Assembly (NCBI GenBank): GCA_030374735.1
Contig: JASCIV010000180.1
Location: forward strand, 620-34,309
Length of the DNA stretch: 33,690 nucleotides
Reading direction: 5' to 3'
Origin: Gracilaria caudata
Taxonomy: Eukaryota; Rhodophyta; Florideophyceae; Gracilariales; Gracilariaceae
Every line of letters starts with the position of its first letter. The stretch's first letter is position 1. Under the pieces are notes generated by a model. The model searched no databases, had not been told where the DNA came from, and worked only from the letters and a program-made list of their open reading frames with translations. A program made the translations under genes and the position numbers. This document shows, piece after piece, positions 30,244 through 33,690 of this stretch.

Positions 30244-31905
30244 ATGGAGAGCAAAGTCACGAGCGATCTCCAACCTGCCCAAAAGACCCATCCACCTTCT
30301 CCTGTCGCCCAATGGCCGACCCTGCACGTCTCACTGAACCCATGCCCTTCACAACAACCACCGCAACAACCCACAAGGCCTGGAGCGCCTTCGTCCTCCT
30401 ACTTGCAATCCTCTCTCCCAAATGAGACCACCACGCCGCCAAGGCTACGACGAAGCCCTCGTAAACACCCCACGCCTTCTCCAGATAATCAACCTATCAA
30501 GAACAACAATATTATGGCCAACGTACAGGATTCTTCGAGTATCAACACCTTCGACCACAATGACGATCAACATGTTGCACCTTCAGCTGGTTCCCCTTCC
30601 AATCCTTACGAAATATTTGCTCCGTGCGAATTTGATGACACGGACCATGTGGCCCGCTTCTACACATATATCAAACAGGTAAAGGTTGTGAACTTGCGTA
30701 GGATATGTAAGGACTGGGGTTTGAGGCAGAATCGAAACAAAGAAGAGCTATTGGCGGGTTTGATGCTACACATATACATCAAAAACAACGAGGGGAATAC
30801 CCTTCATGAGTTGATCGCGATGAATGGAGCGTTGCATTCCTTCAGTTCTTGGGAGGAAGTTGCGATACAGAATTTCACTACTTGGGAGCTGCTTCCTGAG
30901 ATTCAGATTTTGGTACAAAGAGTTGTAGAGAAAGACCGAGTACAAATTGTCAGGAAGCTGAAGAAGATTTTGGGTGTAAATGGCGGGGATTCCGGAGCTT
31001 CGACACGAGCCAATTTTTGCTTGAACGAGTTCGCACGGCTTGTGGTTCTACTGCGTGACGACGAACGGTGCAAGTTCCTACTCAGGGCAACTGGAGATGA
31101 GCTGACGAGGAGACAATTGGATTCTAATTTCACTAGGGAATCGTTTTGGGGTGGTATTGCAGTCCGGTTTAACGATCCTGCTGTCGATTCGCGAGAGAAT
31201 TTTACAGGCTACCTGGATGAAGTAGACTCCAATGAAAGGCCACTTTGTGAGCGCAGCGCAGCAGCTCTGAAGAATGCATTCTACAGTGCCAAGAAATTAT
31301 TTACAGAGGTATATAAGAAGTGGTCTGCCTCTGGACAGAATGATCCTCAACGCATTCTGCACTTTCTGACTAATACAGGTAATAACGATTTGTCGATGGA
31401 ATCAAAGAAAACTCTTATTTTGTTTATTGTTTGCAAGATTGGCACACCCGAGGAGAATGTAGATTTGCTGCAGGCTACATCTAAATTAATCAACTCAACA
31501 CATGGGGGTTGCGACGTAGGTGTCGGCTCACTCGCCGACGGAGAAGAACCTGTCGAGAAGCCGACGAGTAAGAAGCGAAATAGCGGTGATATGTTGCAAC
31601 AAAACATGGAAAGGGTGCACAAGAAAATGGACAAGGTGTACGACATGTTTGAGGAGACGTTGTCTATGCAAAAGAGCGCCACTACACAAAAGCAGAGCAA
31701 CAGCAGAGTCAGTAAGGCCAAAGAAGCGAATGAATTGTTTGACGAAGTGCTTGCAAGCGCGGATCGTTGCAAACGTGCGATGGCCTTCGAGGATGAGGAG
31801 ATGCGTAAAATGGCGCGAGTAACCTGGTTAGAGAACAAGAAGCTCTACAGGGAGCATGCTAAAGAGGTATACGGTGTCAATTTCGATTCACAGGAGAAGA
31901 ACTGA
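30244..31905 (+). CDS. SAP-like domain protein, probably nuclear, unknown function
   Basis: 553 residues in one exon. The first 130 residues are disordered and Pro/Ser/Gln-rich with a basic patch PPRLRRSPRKHP (65-76) that could be a nuclear signal. Residues about 145-178 (VKVVNLRRICKDWGLRQNRN, then KEELL) have the helix pattern of a SAP DNA-binding motif. The middle holds a conserved-looking block (CLNEFARLVVLLRDDERCKF, later ESFWGGIAVRFNDP) resembling Myb/SANT-like or transposon-associated proteins expanded in some algae and oomycetes; this is an impression. A helical region follows to the end with KKRNSG, likely coiled coil (MERVHKKMDKVYDMFEETL) and charged residues. M91 is an alternative start. 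It converges with the next gene. Possible DNA-binding or mobile-element-derived protein. Confidence 0.7.
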   Translation: MESKVTSDLQPAQKTHPPSPVAQWPTLHVSLNPCPSQQPPQQPTRPGAPSSSYLQSSLPNETTTPPRLRRSPRKHPTPSPDNQPIKNNNIMANVQDSSSINTFDHNDDQHVAPSAGSPSNPYEIFAPCEFDDTDHVARFYTYIKQVKVVNLRRICKDWGLRQNRNKEELLAGLMLHIYIKNNEGNTLHELIAMNGALHSFSSWEEVAIQNFTTWELLPEIQILVQRVVEKDRVQIVRKLKKILGVNGGDSGASTRANFCLNEFARLVVLLRDDERCKFLLRATGDELTRRQLDSNFTRESFWGGIAVRFNDPAVDSRENFTGYLDEVDSNERPLCERSAAALKNAFYSAKKLFTEVYKKWSASGQNDPQRILHFLTNTGNNDLSMESKKTLILFIVCKIGTPEENVDLLQATSKLINSTHGGCDVGVGSLADGEEPVEKPTSKKRNSGDMLQQNMERVHKKMDKVYDMFEETLSMQKSATTQKQSNSRVSKAKEANELFDEVLASADRCKRAMAFEDEEMRKMARVTWLENKKLYREHAKEVYGVNFDSQEKN

Positions 31906-32251
31906 CTTTTGTGTTATGTCCATTTTGTTCTTGTTGTTTACTTCTAGGCCTTAATGTTGTATATCTTGCTCATGTGGTCGTGATGACTTCGAGGTCTCTT
32001 GACCAGTCATCGGGTGGTGGAGGGAAACGATCACACTATAGTTCAAATATGATAAAGTGTTTTGCGTACAGTCTCCTTTCTCTTTCTTGCTCAACGCGTG
32101 CGCGCACTTCTCGTTATGTTAGCGTTTGCCTAGGAACCCAACCAGCCTTTACCAGTTGCTTCTATACTGTGGCCACCCGCTCCATGCTTTGGAGCGGTTC
32201 GCGTTCCTCCGCCATTCCTGCCAACTACCTGTCAAATGCTGAGCCCATCCA
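31906..32251. other. Convergent intergenic region
   Basis: 346 bp between the stop codons of the SAP-like gene and the unknown spliced gene. I see no gene. The open frame that appears to extend the minus-strand gene through here is better explained by a missed intron (32278-32330). Confidence 0.55.
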
Positions 32252-33228
32252 TCAGTTCGTCTCATCTTTCTTAACTGCTGCAATAGAAACACAGCTTCGG
32301 GCCTTCGACCAGCCGGCAACGGACACTTACCAGCACGATGACCATCTGCATTATACTGTCCGAGAACTCTTGAACAGGTTTCAACTACGCACTTTCCGCA
32401 TTCCTCTTTGATGTTGACGGGAGTCTTGTTTTCTTCCGCCCCATCTGCAAGCTGGAACAGCTTCTTTTGACAACCTCTCAAGAAACGCGATCGACCTCGA
32501 CTCTGGCCTTCTTCTGCACCTCTGGCCACGAGACGAACTAGGCTTTGCTTTGTTGTCCCTGAAGTGCTTGACCCCATACGGCTCAACCCGTCTTTAACGC
32601 ATTCCACCAATCGCATATCATTCGCTTCTCGTCGTTCGCGTTCCCCGGCAGTGTAGTTCTTTTCATAGCCACGTTTTCTTTCCTTAAACAACATGTCCGT
32701 CACCAACTTCCCAAACTCCTGCCAGATTTCGTCGTTTGTGTATGTTCCGCGCTCTTCAGATCCTTCTTTCATAGCGACAATGACAACCTCTGTCGCTTGT
32801 ATCCACAGAGGTTCGCTGTTTTCCTCAACCTTCTCCTTTCTGTTCACCCCACTACTCTCCCCAATGTTTAAGATGTTCCCTCCTTGTGCACGTTGTGTGC
32901 TGCTGCTCACCATAATCTTACCCAAAACCCGAAGAACATTCGCCGTCTGCGATGCCTTCACGGGGGCCGGGGTTTCATCGCTTTGATACATGCGAGACAA
33001 AAGCTGTAGAATTCGAGTGCTCCGGTCATGACGACTACCCCCCGAAATATCCTCACGCGACACAATCCCGAGCATGCCCTCGATAAGGGCACTCCAACTA
33101 GCCTCATCATTGCCGAAAGATAATTCCTCTAGACCTTGAAGCGTGACATGCTGCACTTTGGACACGCTCTCAGCAGCGCCAACGCTTCTGGCTGCTTCGG
33201 ATGTTTTTCTTCCCAAAGACAATGCCAT
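32252..33228 (-). CDS. Unknown helical, charged protein with a terminal micro-intron
   Basis: Family not recognised. From ATG 33228, exon 33228-32331 joins 32277-32252 by a 53-nt intron with a perfect GTAAGTG donor and a CAGCAG acceptor, ending the protein in AVKKDETN (307 residues). Without splicing the frame runs on to 32149 with low-quality sequence rich in Trp, Arg and Gly. The protein is mostly helical and charged (KEKVEENSEPLW, KERKRGYEKNYTAGERERRE), with no signal peptide or membrane segment, so it is probably cytoplasmic or nuclear. The 5' end is uncertain. The same frame is open upstream to 33636 except for TGA 33249-33247, and a possible 48-nt intron (33293-33246, GTACGC...ATGAG) would remove that stop. 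The upstream frame has no ATG, so another exon would be needed. Confidence 0.5.
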
Positions 33229-33690
33229 GAGCACTTCCACAAGCACTCATGAGCTGCTCGGGGTGAACTTATCAGCCAGTCGCTTTCGCGTACTTATGAG
33301 ACCTTCGGACAGGATCCGAAGTGCTCGTTCATCGACAACCTCCAGCTTCTTTTCGGCAGAGTTTTGGCTGTTTTCGTTCTTCAGCAGCTGACTACCTCCC
33401 GTAGCTTCACTAAGAGCGCACGACACAGCCTCCCACCAACTCACCGTTCCCACTCTCTTCGTTTCCTCATGATCTTCAGTAGACGTCTTTCTTTCATCGC
33501 CATCGGCCGTCGCTACAAATGAGGAATCCAGAAACTCGAAGCAGAGGGTTTTGGCATGGAGGACGCTCGTTCCGCAGGCAATGTGCCCAGTTCTGGTGCT
33601 GAGGCTGACGGCCGTTCGACAACAAGCCCAGCAGCATTAAGTAGTTCCAACAGAGCAGAAACACCAGCCACTGCTACCTCTCCATCCCGG
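33229..33690. other. Window end: possible 5' exon (-) and possible partial gene (+)
   Basis: On the minus strand 33636-33250 is open and may be an upstream exon of the 32252-33228 gene (it contains SWWEAVSCALSEATGG and KKLEVVDERALRILSEGL). On the plus strand an ATG at 33556 opens 45 codons to the window edge, encoding a Ser/Thr/Ala-rich start (MEDARSAGNVPSSGAEADG). Low complexity makes that weak. Both cannot easily be coding over 33556-33636. Confidence 0.3.

Noticed and set aside
31347..31838. 163-codon minus-strand frame with hydrophobic stretches
   Set aside because: Antisense shadow of the Lys/Glu-rich part of the SAP-like gene.
32149..32251. Unspliced C-terminal extension of the minus-strand gene
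   Set aside because: Follows a perfect GTAAGTG donor and reads as low-quality sequence; the spliced ending is more plausible.

Overview
This window looks like nuclear DNA of a eukaryote, most probably a marine alga and possibly a red alga. The evidence is spliced genes with short GT-AG introns (48-102 nt), TATA-type promoters 60-130 bp before start codons, a eukaryotic tRNA gene, and a secreted vanadium haloperoxidase of a kind well known from red algae. No single gene fixes the lineage, so the organism is an inference. Genes are sparse, mostly intron-poor, and separated by long non-coding stretches.

Layout. 1491-3387 (+): five-exon ionotropic glutamate receptor-like channel. 4494-4566 (+): tRNA-Thr(AGT). 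About 5085-6585 (-): decayed patatin-like phospholipase pseudogene with a perfect 19-bp palindrome in it. 8578-9345 (+): secreted protein of a bacterial-looking family. 9887-10519: cluster of foldbacks, including a perfect 27-bp inverted repeat with a one-base spacer. 11404-13152 (+): secreted vanadium haloperoxidase. 13820-15547 (-): membrane-anchored FG-GAP/ASPIC protein. 15602-19122: 3.5 kb with no recognisable gene. 19187-21046 (+): secreted protein made of 11 cysteine-rich super-repeats. 22082-22732 (+): secreted protein frame broken by one TAA. 22952-25708: complete pogo-type DNA transposon with TA duplications and an intact DDE transposase (-). 25950-27887 (+): SV2/SVOP-like major facilitator transporter. 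28077-29130 (-): two-exon AIM24-family protein, probably mitochondrial. 30244-31905 (+): SAP-like, probably nuclear protein. 32252-33228 (-): unknown spliced gene with an uncertain 5' end.

Taken together, the non-transposon genes of the first 23 kb, apart from the patatin relic, encode signal-peptide or membrane proteins (channel, haloperoxidase, Cys-rich and beta-rich secreted proteins, type II membrane protein). The right third carries ordinary intracellular or membrane genes. I see no operon-like or defence-like system. The most informative points are the chloroperoxidase-like active-site shell of the haloperoxidase, the intact pogo element, the single-stop secreted gene, the compact glutamate-receptor channel, and the dense palindrome cluster.
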